64,000 bases of DNA from Streptomyces tropicalis (lineage in GTDB: Bacteria > Actinomycetota > Actinomycetes > Streptomycetales > Streptomycetaceae): NCBI RefSeq assembly GCF_029269835.1, contig NZ_JARJBB010000006.1, positions 248,001 to 312,000 of the forward strand. The letters run 5' to 3'. The notes under the pieces are model-generated. The model was given only the letters and a program-made list of their open reading frames with translations, made no database searches and had not been told where the DNA came from. The position numbers and the translations under genes are program-made. Positions within the stretch are counted from its first letter, which is position 1. Each line of letters begins with the position of its first letter. This document shows positions 40,623-49,150 of the stretch, one piece after another.

Positions 40623-41603
40623 ATGCCGAACACCCCCTCCTCCCGGCCGGCCGCGGTCGCGGCCGGCGTCACCGTCGCGCTCTGGGCCTCCGCCTTCGTC
40701 TCGATCCGCAGTGCGGGCGCCGCCTACGCGCCGGGCGCGCTGGCGCTGGGGCGGCTGCTGGCCGGGGCGGTGACGCTCGGGGTGATCTGCCTCGTACGGC
40801 GGGAGGGATGGCCGCCGCGGGCCGCCTGGCCCGGGATCGCCGTCTCCGGGCTCCTCTGGTTCGGCTTCTACATGGTCGCCCTGAACTGGGGCGAGCAGCA
40901 GGTCGACGCCGGCACGGCGGCCCTGGTCGTCAACATCGGCCCGCTGCTGATCGCCCTGCTCGGGGCGCGGCTGCTGGGGGACTCCCTGCCGCCGCGGCTG
41001 CTGGCGGGGATGGCGGTGTCGTTCGCGGGCGCGGTGACGGTGGGCCTGTCGATGTCGGGCCGGGGCGGTGCCTCGGTGCTCGGGGTGGTGCTGTGCCTGC
41101 TGGCGGCGGTCGCCTACGCCTCCGGGGTCGTCGCGCAGAAGCCGGCGCTGGGGCGGGCGAGCGCGTTGCAGGTGACGACCTTCGGCTGCCTGGTCGGGGC
41201 GGTGGTGTGCCTGCCGTTCGCCGGGCAGCTGGTGACGGACGCGGCCCGCGCCCCGCTGACGGCCACGCTCAACATGGTCTACCTGGGTGTCTTCCCGACC
41301 GCGCTGGCCTTCACGACCTGGGCCTACGCCCTGGCCCGGACGACGGCGGGCCGGATGGGCGCGACCACGTACGCCGTCCCGGCGCTGGTCGTGCTGATGT
41401 CGTGGCTGGCGCTCGGAGAAGTGCCGGGTCCGGTCACACTGGCGGGCGGCGCGCTGTGCCTCGCGGGCGTGGCGGTGTCCCGCTCCGGCTCCCGGTCCCC
41501 CCGCCCGGCCGCGGGCGCGGCGGCCACGGCGGACCCCCTGCCGCAGGCGGTCCCGGCACCCCCCGATCAGGAGCCGGAACCCCGGCCCGAGCGGGCGCCG
41601 TAG
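40623..41603 (+). CDS. EamA/DMT-family transporter
   Basis: 326-residue drug/metabolite transporter with ten predicted helices in two EamA repeats. Signature stretches are VALWASAFVSIRSAGAAYAP, AALVVNIGPLLIALLGARLL and, in repeat two, MVYLGVFPTALAFTTWAYAL and ATTYAVPALVVLMSWLALGE. A Pro-rich cytosolic tail follows. The ATG at 40623 lies eight bases after TAGCCT (40610-40615), another leaderless candidate. It probably exports an amino acid or metabolite. Confidence 0.92.
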   Translation: MPNTPSSRPAAVAAGVTVALWASAFVSIRSAGAAYAPGALALGRLLAGAVTLGVICLVRREGWPPRAAWPGIAVSGLLWFGFYMVALNWGEQQVDAGTAALVVNIGPLLIALLGARLLGDSLPPRLLAGMAVSFAGAVTVGLSMSGRGGASVLGVVLCLLAAVAYASGVVAQKPALGRASALQVTTFGCLVGAVVCLPFAGQLVTDAARAPLTATLNMVYLGVFPTALAFTTWAYALARTTAGRMGATTYAVPALVVLMSWLALGEVPGPVTLAGGALCLAGVAVSRSGSRSPRPAAGAAATADPLPQAVPAPPDQEPEPRPERAP

Positions 41604-41639
41604 GGACGCACGGGCACGCCTTCGCCGTACGGGGAGCCG

Positions 41640-41670
41640 GGGCGCCCGGGGCCCGAGGCCCCCGGCGCCC
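41640..41670. terminator. Bidirectional hairpin between convergent genes
   Basis: 14-bp stem GGGCGCCCGGGGCC/GGCCCCCGGCGCCC with one mismatch and a CGA loop, between transporter and alcohol dehydrogenase genes. Confidence 0.75.
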
Positions 41671-41701
41671 GCCGCGAGGGCGTGCACGCGGGCCTCGCGC
41701 C

Positions 41702-42784
41702 CTAGAAGACCACCAGCGCGCGGCCGCCCTTGCCGGAGGTCATGTTCTCGAAGGCGGCCGGGATGCCGTCCAGGGCGATCCGGTCGGTGACCAGGACGCT
41801 CAGGTCCAGGCGCCCCGCGCGCACGTGCTCGGCCAGGACCGGCAGGTCCTTCGCCGGGTCCGCGTTGCCGTAGACGCAGCCGGACAGGGTGCGCCCCCAG
41901 TGGAAGAGCTCCAGCGCGTTGAAGGTGACCTGCTGGTCCTTGCCGCCGATGCCGACGACCGTGGTCCGGCCGCCGCGGCGGGTCGACTCCCAGGCGGCGC
42001 GGATGCTGACCGCGCGGCCCACGCACTCCACGGCCACGTCGACGCCCTGGCGGCCGGTCAGCGCCCGGATCGCGCGCGGGGTCTCCTCGGAGGCGACGAC
42101 GTAGTCGGTGGCCCCGGCGGCGCGGGCCAGTTCCTCCTTCTCCGGGGAGACGTCGACGGCGACGATCCGGGAGGCCCCGGCGATCCGCGCGGCCTGGAGG
42201 GTGGCCAGTCCGACGCCGCCGGCGCCGAACACCGCCACCGTCTCACCGGCCCGGACCCGCGCCGCGTGGTGCACGGCGCCGTACCCGGTGAGCACGGCGC
42301 AGCCGAGGAGCGCCGCGTCGGTGAGCGGGACGCCGGGCGGCAGGGGCAGCACGCAGGCGGCGGCGACCACGGTCTCCTCGGCGAAGGCCGCGACGTTGAG
42401 GCCGGGATGCACCTCCCGGCCGTCGGCGGTGCGGGCATGGACGGCGGCGGCGCCGTCCAGCGCGTGGGCGCACAGCCAGACCTCGCCGAGCATGCAGGCA
42501 TGGCAACTGCCGCAGGAGGGGGCCCAGTTGAGCACCACTTCGTCCCCGGGGGCGACATGGGCGACCCCGGGGCCGACGGAGACGACGGTGCCCGCGCCCT
42601 CGTGGCCGAGGACGGCGGGCGCCGGGACCCGCATGGTGCCGTCGGACAGCGACAGGTCGGAGTGGCAGACCCCGGCGGCGGCGAGGCGCACCCGGACCTG
42701 GCCGGGACCCGGCTCCGGGAGCTCGATCGCGGTGATCTCCAGCGGCGATCCGACGGCGGGGAGGACGGCGGCGCGTACGGCCAT
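41702..42784 (-). CDS. Zinc-dependent alcohol dehydrogenase (class III-like)
   Basis: 360-residue MDR family enzyme. Catalytic zinc site: C40, H61 and E62 (GVCHSDLS, LGHEGAGTV). Structural zinc site: C91, C94, C97 and C105. The NAD motif is VAVFGAGGVGLATLQAARIA. Layout and VLNWAPSCGSCHACMLGE are typical of class III/NDMA-dependent-like enzymes. It probably oxidises an alcohol to an aldehyde, which the aldehyde dehydrogenase immediately upstream (stop 42799) converts to acid. The genes are 14 bp apart. Confidence 0.93.
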   Translation of the reverse strand: MAVRAAVLPAVGSPLEITAIELPEPGPGQVRVRLAAAGVCHSDLSLSDGTMRVPAPAVLGHEGAGTVVSVGPGVAHVAPGDEVVLNWAPSCGSCHACMLGEVWLCAHALDGAAAVHARTADGREVHPGLNVAAFAEETVVAAACVLPLPPGVPLTDAALLGCAVLTGYGAVHHAARVRAGETVAVFGAGGVGLATLQAARIAGASRIVAVDVSPEKEELARAAGATDYVVASEETPRAIRALTGRQGVDVAVECVGRAVSIRAAWESTRRGGRTTVVGIGGKDQQVTFNALELFHWGRTLSGCVYGNADPAKDLPVLAEHVRAGRLDLSVLVTDRIALDGIPAAFENMTSGKGGRALVVF

Positions 42785-42798
42785 GGCGGGCAGCGCTC

Positions 42799-44187
42799 CT
42801 AGAACTGGAGGGACTTGGTCTGAAGGTACTCGGTGAGGCCGTGCGGGCCGAGCTCCCGGCCGACGCCCGACTGCTTGTACCCGCCGAAGGGGGCGAGCGG
42901 GTTGAAGCGGCCGCCGTTGATGTCGACCTGGCCGGTCTCCATGCGGCGGGCGAAGGCCACCGCCTCGGACTCCTCCGCCGCCCACACGGCTCCGGCGAGT
43001 CCGTAGACCGTGCCGTTGGCGATGCGCAGGGCGTCCTCCTCGTCCTCGTAGGCGAGGACGCAGAGCACCGGGCCGAAGATCTCCTCCTGCGCCACGGTCA
43101 TGCCGGGGGTGACGTCGGCGAGGACCGTGGGGCTGACGTAGTAGCCCCGCTCGCGGGGCGACTCGGGGCCGCCGGCGGCCAGGCGGGCGCCCTCGGCCAG
43201 GCCCTTCTCGATGTACCCGCGCACGCGGTCGCGCTGGCGGGCGCTGACCAGCGGGCCGATGCGGTCGGCGTACTTCTCGGCGGCCGCGGCGGCGAGGGCG
43301 ACCGCCTCGTCGTACCGGTCGCGGTGCACCAGCATCCGGGTCCATGCGCTGCACGTCTGGCCGGAGTTGGACATGACGTTGGCGACACCGACGTTGACCG
43401 CCCGGGCCAGGTCGGCGCCGGGCAGGACGACGTTGGCGGACTTGCCGCCGAGCTCCAGGGCGGTGCGCTTCACGGCGGCGCCGGCGGTCGCGCCGATCCG
43501 ACGGCCCACGGCGGTGGAGCCGGTGAAGGAGACGAGGTCGACGCCGGGGTGTTCGGCGAGGGCCTGCCCGGCGACCGGACCGAGGCCGGTGACCAGGTTG
43601 AAGACACCGGCCGGGACGCCGGCCTCGTGCACCGCCGCGGCGAACAGGCGGGCGGTGAGCGGGGTGTCCTCGGCGGGCTTCAGCACGATGGTGCAGCCCG
43701 CGGCCAGGGCGGGGGCGACCTTGGCGACGATCTGGTGGAGGGGATAGTTCCAGGGGGTGATCGCGCCGACCACGCCGACCGGTTCCAGGTGGACGGTGGA
43801 GTTGCCGAGACGCTCCTCGAAGGCGTACGTGGCCGCGAGTTCGGCGTAGGAGCCGGCGACGGCGATCGGCAGGGCGGTGTGGACGGCTTGCGAGAGGGCG
43901 AGCGGCGAGCCGAGTTCGGCGGTGACGGTCTCCGCGATCTCGTCCTTGCGGGCGGCGAGGCGGTCACGGAGGGCGCTCAGGACGGCGGCCCGTTCGGCGG
44001 GCGGGGTCGCCGCCCAGCCGGGGAGGGCGGCGCGGGCGGCCCGTACGGCGGCGTCGACGTCCTCGGCGGTTCCGGCCGGAACGGTGGCGATGACCTGCTC
44101 CTCGACCGGGTTCACGACCTCGATGACGTCCCGGCCCCCGGCGGGGCGCCAGGCGCCGTCGATGTACATGCCGTCGTGTGCCTTCAT
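42799..44187 (-). CDS. NAD(P)-dependent aldehyde dehydrogenase
   Basis: 462 residues, complete ALDH superfamily protein. Catalytic C279 in SNSGQTCSAWTR, general-base E245 in TALELGGKSAN, oxyanion asparagine in ITPWNYPLHQ, and the nucleotide loop FTGSTAVGRRI. The ATG at 44187 has a strong GGAGGAG site. First gene of a two-gene operon with the alcohol dehydrogenase. A TAGTTT-type palindrome 55 bp upstream matches that at the 39.8-kb TetR promoter, so the operon may be in its regulon. Confidence 0.95.
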   Translation of the reverse strand: MKAHDGMYIDGAWRPAGGRDVIEVVNPVEEQVIATVPAGTAEDVDAAVRAARAALPGWAATPPAERAAVLSALRDRLAARKDEIAETVTAELGSPLALSQAVHTALPIAVAGSYAELAATYAFEERLGNSTVHLEPVGVVGAITPWNYPLHQIVAKVAPALAAGCTIVLKPAEDTPLTARLFAAAVHEAGVPAGVFNLVTGLGPVAGQALAEHPGVDLVSFTGSTAVGRRIGATAGAAVKRTALELGGKSANVVLPGADLARAVNVGVANVMSNSGQTCSAWTRMLVHRDRYDEAVALAAAAAEKYADRIGPLVSARQRDRVRGYIEKGLAEGARLAAGGPESPRERGYYVSPTVLADVTPGMTVAQEEIFGPVLCVLAYEDEEDALRIANGTVYGLAGAVWAAEESEAVAFARRMETGQVDINGGRFNPLAPFGGYKQSGVGRELGPHGLTEYLQTKSLQF

Positions 44188-44241
44188 CGTGCTCCTCCGG
44201 GCGGGGTGGGGCGCCGCGTCGCGACCTGCCGACAGTCCCAC

Positions 44242-44260
44242 AAACTAGCGCCGATAGTTT
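44242..44260. promoter_or_regulatory. TetR operator before aldehyde dehydrogenase operon
   Basis: AAACTA-gcgccga-TAGTTT, perfect 6-bp arms with a 7-bp spacer, lying 55 bp upstream of the leftward ATG at 44187. AAACTAGC is identical to the minus strand of the site at 39826-39851. Confidence 0.65.
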
Positions 44261-44361
44261 TCCGGCGCCAGACGCCCGCTGCCCGTGGTGCCCGACGAGG
44301 GACGGCGCTCCCGGCGGCATGCCCCCGGCCGCCGCGTTCCGGGGCGGTGGCCCGGCCCGGG

Positions 44362-45003
44362 TCAGGTCGTCGACGTCAGGTGGGCGAAGACGACGACGTT
44401 GCTGGTGTAGCCGGTCCTGCGGGTGTAGAGGCCTCCGCAGGTGATGACCCGGAGTTCGGGCCGGCGGCTCGGGCCGTACACCTCCTTGTCGGGGAATCCG
44501 GACTTGTCGAAGACCCGCACCTTGTCGACGGTGTAGACGGCGGTGCGGCCGTCCTCCCGCCGGGCCTCGATCCGGCTGCCGGCGGCCAGCTGCCCGAGCG
44601 CGGCGAAGACGGCGGCACCCGTCCTCGTGTCCCGGTGCCCGACGGCGAGGGCGGTGCCGGACTCGCCCGGTGTGGGCCCGTCGGCGTACCAGCCGGCCAG
44701 CCGGGGCCGGTCGACCGGCGGCGTCTCCAGTTCCCGGTGGGCGTCGAGCCGGACGCCGACGAGGGGGGTGTCGATGCCGAGGGAGGGGATCCGCAGCGAG
44801 GTCGCCCGGGAGCGGGGCAGCGGCCGCGGCGCGGCCGAGCCGGACGCCGCGGCGTCCCCGCCGGCCGGCGCGGGCGGCTCGCCGGGCCCCCCGCACCGGA
44901 CCCCCGCCGTCACCAGGAGGACCGCCAGCACGGTCGTCCGGGTGAGCCGGAAGGCGCGGGTCCGGTACCAGGGCCGCCTGCGTCTGCGCCTACGCGGCAC
45001 CAT
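44362..45003 (-). CDS. Class E/F-type sortase
   Basis: 213 residues. A highly basic start and one membrane segment (LTRTTVLAVLLVTAGV, about 20-35) anchor it outside the membrane. The sortase fold carries catalytic H123 (AVGHRD), C189 (VITCGG) and arginine at 195-196 (YTRRTGY). The sequence pattern fits actinobacterial class F sortases. Its gene overlaps the upstream surface-protein gene by 14 bp, suggesting they act together. It could ligate proteins to peptidoglycan, although no LPxTG motif is obvious in the neighbour. Confidence 0.9.
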   Translation of the reverse strand: MVPRRRRRRRPWYRTRAFRLTRTTVLAVLLVTAGVRCGGPGEPPAPAGGDAAASGSAAPRPLPRSRATSLRIPSLGIDTPLVGVRLDAHRELETPPVDRPRLAGWYADGPTPGESGTALAVGHRDTRTGAAVFAALGQLAAGSRIEARREDGRTAVYTVDKVRVFDKSGFPDKEVYGPSRRPELRVITCGGLYTRRTGYTSNVVVFAHLTSTT

Positions 45004-45700
45004 GGTTGCGCCGGCGGATCATCCGCAGGTACACGACGCCGCTGATCACGACGAGGCCGACGGCCGCGGCACCGGCCACCGGGGAGAAGGCCGCGGCCGC
45101 CGAGACGAGCCCGCCGCCGCCGGCGTGGACCCCGCCCTGCGGCCCGCCCCGGTGGTCGCCCTCCGCCGTCGCCGCACCGTGCTGGTCGCCGTCGCCCCGG
45201 CCCTGCTCCTCACCGCCGCGGCCCGGGTCCTCGATCCGTCCGCCCGGGCCCAGCGCGCCGCCGGGCCGCGTGTTCTCCTCACGGCAGTGGACGCGGAAGA
45301 TCTTCTCCTTGGGGTTGCCGCCGGGCACGACCCAGACGAGCTTGTACTGGCCGTCGGTCAGCCCGATCGGGTCGGTGTGCCCGGCGCCGCCGGCTAGGAC
45401 GACGGAGCCGGTGACGGTGGAGGCGGTCGGCAGCGGGGGCTGCGCCTGGATGGTGTAGGTGACGGCGGTGAGCGCGTCGAAGTTCACGCCGTCGAGGTAG
45501 AACCGGCACACCACGGGGTCGTCCTTGGAGACGCCGAAGGGCACGCCCACCCGGTGGATCTTGATGTCACCGTTGTCGCCGGGGGCGGCGACGGCGGCCG
45601 GGGCCGCCAGCCACGAGGCGCCCACCGCGGTGAAGGCCGCGAGTGCGGCGACGGCGCCGGCACGGGTGCCGTTGATGCGTGGGAGTGTCAGGGTGGGCAT
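44990..45700 (-). CDS. Secreted, C-terminally anchored surface protein
   Basis: 236 residues. Signal peptide (GAVAALAAFTAVGASWLAAP), a beta-rich domain (DIKIHRVGVPFGVSKDDPVV, LVWVVPGGNPKEKIFRVHC) with two cysteines that may pair, a charged Gly-rich linker, and a C-terminal membrane helix with basic tail (GLVVISGVVYLRMIRRRNHG). That C-terminal layout is like a sortase substrate, but the canonical LPxTG/LAxTG is absent; HAGGGG lies in its place. The ATG at 45700 has GGAGGA. It overlaps the sortase gene. Family unknown. Confidence 0.85.
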   Translation of the reverse strand: MPTLTLPRINGTRAGAVAALAAFTAVGASWLAAPAAVAAPGDNGDIKIHRVGVPFGVSKDDPVVCRFYLDGVNFDALTAVTYTIQAQPPLPTASTVTGSVVLAGGAGHTDPIGLTDGQYKLVWVVPGGNPKEKIFRVHCREENTRPGGALGPGGRIEDPGRGGEEQGRGDGDQHGAATAEGDHRGGPQGGVHAGGGGLVSAAAAFSPVAGAAAVGLVVISGVVYLRMIRRRNHGAA

Positions 45701-45861
45701 GCGAGTTCCTCCGAGTCAGACGATTTTCATACAAATCATTCTTCGATCTGACTCTCTTTCACATCGCCCCGCCCAACCGGGCATCGTCGCCCGACGCGCC
45801 GTCGGATATCGCCCTTCCGGCCCAACCCGGGACGCACGGGCTGCCCGTACCGGCTACGGCG

Positions 45862-48093
45862 TCACACGGCCGGAGCGACCTCGACCGGTATGCCGTTGAG
45901 GACCGCGTTGCCCGAGAGAGGGTCCAGGAGACTGCCGTCGAGCAGCTGGTTGACGTTGACGCCGGGGTTGCCGGCGGCGTGCGTCAGCCGGGTGCCGGGG
46001 CGGTCGTGACCCCACCCGTGCGGCAGGCTCACCACGCCCGGCCGCACGCCGTCGGTGACCTCCGCCGGGGCGGTCACCTCTCCCCCGGCACCCCTGACCC
46101 GCACCGCGGCGCCGTCCCGGACACCGAGACGGGCGGCGTCCTCGGGGTGGATGTGCAGGGTGCAGCGGTTCGAACCTCCCGTCAGGGCGGGCACGTTGTG
46201 CATCCAGCTGTTGTTGGACCGCAGATGGCGGCGGCCCACGAGGACGAGTCCGTCCGGGCGCACGTGCAGGGCCTCGCGCAGGCGCGGCAGATCGTCCGCG
46301 AGGGGCCGGGGCAGAAGCTCGACCTTCCCGCTGACCGTCCGCAGCGGCTGGGGCAGGCGGGGGCGCAGCGGCCCGAGGTCGATGCCGTGCGGGTGCGCGA
46401 GCAGGCGCTCCAGGTTCAGTCCGTCCGGCCGCGCGCCGAAGCCGTCGCCGTAGGGTCCCAGGCGCAGCATCATGTCCAGCCGGCGTTCGGGGCCGTCGGC
46501 ACCGTGCAACCGGGCGGCGAGCTCGCGGGGATCGCGGCCGTGGACCGGGGAGTGCGGCGCGCGGACCGCCCGGCCGAGGGTCTGCTCGACGACGGCGGTG
46601 TCGACGGTCCCCGGGTCGGCGCCGTGCATGCCGGTCGCGACCAGGACCAGCCGGGCGAGGATCTCGGCCTCGGCCATCCGGCCCGGCTCCAGCGGGACGG
46701 CGGGGCGGGTGTAGCGGACCTGGTTGCGCACGGCGAGGGTGTTGAAGGCGAAGTCGTGGTGGGGGCTCTGCGCGGGCGGCGGCGGGGGGAGCACGACGTC
46801 GGCGTGGCGCGAGGTCTCGTTGAGGTACGGGTCGACGGAGACCATGAAGTCGAGGGATTCCAGGGCCTTGTCGAGCCGGTTGCCGTCGGGCGCGGACAGC
46901 ACCGGGTTGGCCGCGACGACGACGAGGGCGCGGACCGGCTCGCCGTCCCCGGTCGCGGTGTCGATCTCCTCGGCGAGGGCGGAGAGCGGCAACTCCCCCT
47001 TGGCCTCGGGGTGTCCGCTCACGCGGGAGCGCCAGCGGCCGAGCGCGAAGCCGCGGCCGGGGCCGGCCGGACGGGGCGTGCGGTCGGTGGCGGCGAGCGG
47101 GAAGAGGGCGCCGCCGGGCCGGTCGAGGTTGCCGGTGAGCAGCATGAGCACGTCGACGAGCCAGCTCGCCAGGGTGCCGTGCGGGACGGTGCAGCTGCCG
47201 ATGCGGCCGTAGACGGCGGCGGTCGGGGCGGCGGCGAGTTCGCGGGCGAGGGCGCGGGTCACGGCGGGCTCCACGTCGCAGGCCGCGGCCACCGCCTCGG
47301 GGGTGAAGTCGGCCAGGGCGGAACGGAGTTCGCCGAGTCCCTGGACGTGCGGCGCCAGGTCGCCGAGGTCGGCCAGGCCTTCCTCCAGGAGGACGTGGGC
47401 CAAGGCCGCGAGCAGCAGGGCGTCGGTGCCGGGGCGGATGGCGACGTGCCGGTCGGCGAGGCGGGCGGTGCGGGTGCGGCGGGGGTCGACCACGGTGAGG
47501 GTGCCGCCGCGGGCCCGGAGCGCCTTGAGCCGACCGGGGAAGTCGGGGGCGGTGCACAGACTCCCGTTGGACTCCAGGGGGTTGGCGCCGAGCACGAGGA
47601 GGTGGTCGGTGCGGTCGAGGTCGGGCACGGGGATCGCGTTGGCGTCGCCGTAGAGGAGCCCGCTGGAGACGTGCTTGGGCATCTGGTCGACCGTGGAGGC
47701 GGTGAAGAGGCTGCGGGTGCCGAGGGCGCCGAGCAGGACCGGCGGGTAGAGGGCGCCGGCCACGGTGTGCACGTTGGGGTTGCCGAGGACCACGCCGACG
47801 GCGTGCGGCCCGTGCCGCTCGACGACCGGCCGGAGGCCGGCGGCGACCGCGTCGAAGGCCTCCTCCCAGGTGGCCTCGCGCAGCGCGCCGTCGCGGCGGA
47901 CGAGCGGGGCGCGCAGCCGGTCCGGGTCGCCGTCGACGGCGCCGAAGGAGGCGCCCTTGGGGCACACGAAGCCCTTGCTGAAGACGTCGTCGCGGTCACC
48001 GCGGGCCCCGGTGACCCGGGTGCCCTCGATGGTGAGCGTCAGCCCGCAGGTGGCCTCGCACAGGGGGCAGATTCGCAGGGCGGTGCGGGACAC
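45862..48093 (-). CDS. Molybdopterin oxidoreductase with N-terminal [4Fe-4S]
   Basis: 743 residues of the DMSO-reductase superfamily, of formate dehydrogenase/nitrate reductase type. The N-terminal cluster motif is C-x2-C-x3-C ... C in ICPLCEATCGL and FVCPKGASFG. The molybdopterin domains contain VVLGNPNVHTVAGALYPPVL, LVLGANPLESNGSL and the C-terminal HIHPEDAARLGVRDGAAVRV. No signal peptide is seen, so it is cytosolic. The GTG at 48093 follows GGGAGGA. It lacks neighbouring electron-transfer subunits. A CATACCGACCGGT-type operator lies 46 bp upstream. Confidence 0.9.
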   Translation of the reverse strand: MSRTALRICPLCEATCGLTLTIEGTRVTGARGDRDDVFSKGFVCPKGASFGAVDGDPDRLRAPLVRRDGALREATWEEAFDAVAAGLRPVVERHGPHAVGVVLGNPNVHTVAGALYPPVLLGALGTRSLFTASTVDQMPKHVSSGLLYGDANAIPVPDLDRTDHLLVLGANPLESNGSLCTAPDFPGRLKALRARGGTLTVVDPRRTRTARLADRHVAIRPGTDALLLAALAHVLLEEGLADLGDLAPHVQGLGELRSALADFTPEAVAAACDVEPAVTRALARELAAAPTAAVYGRIGSCTVPHGTLASWLVDVLMLLTGNLDRPGGALFPLAATDRTPRPAGPGRGFALGRWRSRVSGHPEAKGELPLSALAEEIDTATGDGEPVRALVVVAANPVLSAPDGNRLDKALESLDFMVSVDPYLNETSRHADVVLPPPPPAQSPHHDFAFNTLAVRNQVRYTRPAVPLEPGRMAEAEILARLVLVATGMHGADPGTVDTAVVEQTLGRAVRAPHSPVHGRDPRELAARLHGADGPERRLDMMLRLGPYGDGFGARPDGLNLERLLAHPHGIDLGPLRPRLPQPLRTVSGKVELLPRPLADDLPRLREALHVRPDGLVLVGRRHLRSNNSWMHNVPALTGGSNRCTLHIHPEDAARLGVRDGAAVRVRGAGGEVTAPAEVTDGVRPGVVSLPHGWGHDRPGTRLTHAAGNPGVNVNQLLDGSLLDPLSGNAVLNGIPVEVAPAV

Positions 48094-48138
48094 GGGTCCT
48101 CCCGGTGGGCGGCGACGGCGGCACACGGACGCAGCGAG

Positions 48139-48158
48139 CATACCGACCGGTACGCATG
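48139..48158. promoter_or_regulatory. CATACCGACCGGT-type operator before the molybdoenzyme gene
   Basis: CATACCGACCGGTACGCATG has CAT/ATG outer arms and the ACCGGT core. Its first 13 bases equal the sites at 23965 and 29500. It lies 46 bp upstream of the GTG at 48093. Which TetR binds (26381 or 48274) is open. Confidence 0.55.
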
Positions 48159-48273
48159 GAGGGGAGGCATCGACCGGAACCGGACGGGGGCCCTGCCGGG
48201 CCGGGCCCCGCGCGGCCGGCCGTCCCCGGCGGGCCGGTGCCGCGAGCCGAGGCCGCCGGCGCGCCGGCGGGTG

Positions 48274-48978
48274 CTAGTCGAGCACCCGTCCCAGATACGC
48301 CCGCAGCAGTGTGCGGGTCTCCTCGATGACCCCCTCGTCTCCCTCAGGATCGACGCGGAAGGCGAGCTGGACGAGGGTGTCGGCGGTCTCCACGGCGACC
48401 AGGAAGACGCGCCGCAGCTCCGCGTCGGGCTCCCGGTTCAGATGGCCGGAGAGGAGGTCGGCGAGGAGGTCGGCGACGCGGTGGTTGGGCTCGGCGTGCC
48501 GGGAGCCCAGGGGGATCTGGTTGCCGAAGTCGACGAGGGAGAACCCGGGCGCGGTCCGCTTCATGGCCAGGTACTCGTCGAGGACGGCGTCCATGGCCGC
48601 ACGCCAGTCACCGCCGGATTCCGGCCCCGCGCCGGCCCCCGCGGCCGGCTCCGGGGACGGGACGGACGGGCCCGGGGCCGCGCCGGCCGCGGCAGCCGCC
48701 GTCCCGCCGCCGCCCAGCCGCTCGCGGACCCGCTCGGTGTAGCGCTCCAGGTTGCGCTGGGCGAGGGCGTCGACCATCGCGCGCTTGTTGCCGAAGAAGC
48801 GGTAGACCGACCCGATGGGCACCCCGGCCCGCACGGCGACGGACCGGGTGCTCAGCGCCTCGTAGCCGGCCTCGTCGAGGAGATCGGCGCAGGCGTCGAG
48901 GATCCGGGTCAGCCGTTCGGCGCTGCGCTGCTGCACAGGGGCGCGGCGGAGCGATGTCGCGTGGGGCACGCACCTCAT
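48274..48978 (-). CDS. TetR-family regulator next to homogentisate dioxygenase
   Basis: 234 residues. [23 protein letters not shown] then [21 protein letters not shown] low-complexity Ala/Pro/Gly linker (about 95-125) separates it from the ligand domain ([18 protein letters not shown]). This is longer than typical TetRs because of that linker. The ATG at 48978 has AGGGG five bases upstream. It is divergent from hmgA across a 172-bp region that includes a 20-bp dyad at 49108, so it probably controls tyrosine/homogentisate breakdown. Confidence 0.88.
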   Translation of the reverse strand: MRCVPHATSLRRAPVQQRSAERLTRILDACADLLDEAGYEALSTRSVAVRAGVPIGSVYRFFGNKRAMVDALAQRNLERYTERVRERLGGGGTAAAAAGAAPGPSVPSPEPAAGAGAGPESGGDWRAAMDAVLDEYLAMKRTAPGFSLVDFGNQIPLGSRHAEPNHRVADLLADLLSGHLNREPDAELRRVFLVAVETADTLVQLAFRVDPEGDEGVIEETRTLLRAYLGRVLD

Positions 48979-49107
48979 GATGCCCCTCCCCCGTGGCCCG
49001 GTGAAGCGGGATCCTCCCGGTGGTCCGGCCGCGGGCCCCCGGTCGGCCGGTTCCCGCCGTCCGGCCGTACCGGCGGGCCGGGCCCCCTTGCGCCGGGGAA
49101 AGCGCAA

Positions 49108-49127
49108 TCCTACGGTACTGCATAGGA
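49108..49127. promoter_or_regulatory. Dyad upstream of hmgA
   Basis: TCCTACGGTACTGCATAGGA: outer arms TCCTA/TAGGA around a GGTAC-centred interior. It lies 24 bp before the hmgA ATG and could cover its -10 region. The divergent TetR at 48274 is the likely binder. Confidence 0.55.
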
Positions 49128-49150
49128 ATCAGGTGCCAGAGGGAGCGATC

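Noticed and set aside
45679..49125. Long + strand frame across the molybdoenzyme and TetR genes
   Set aside because: Antisense to two well-supported genes and without recognisable motifs.
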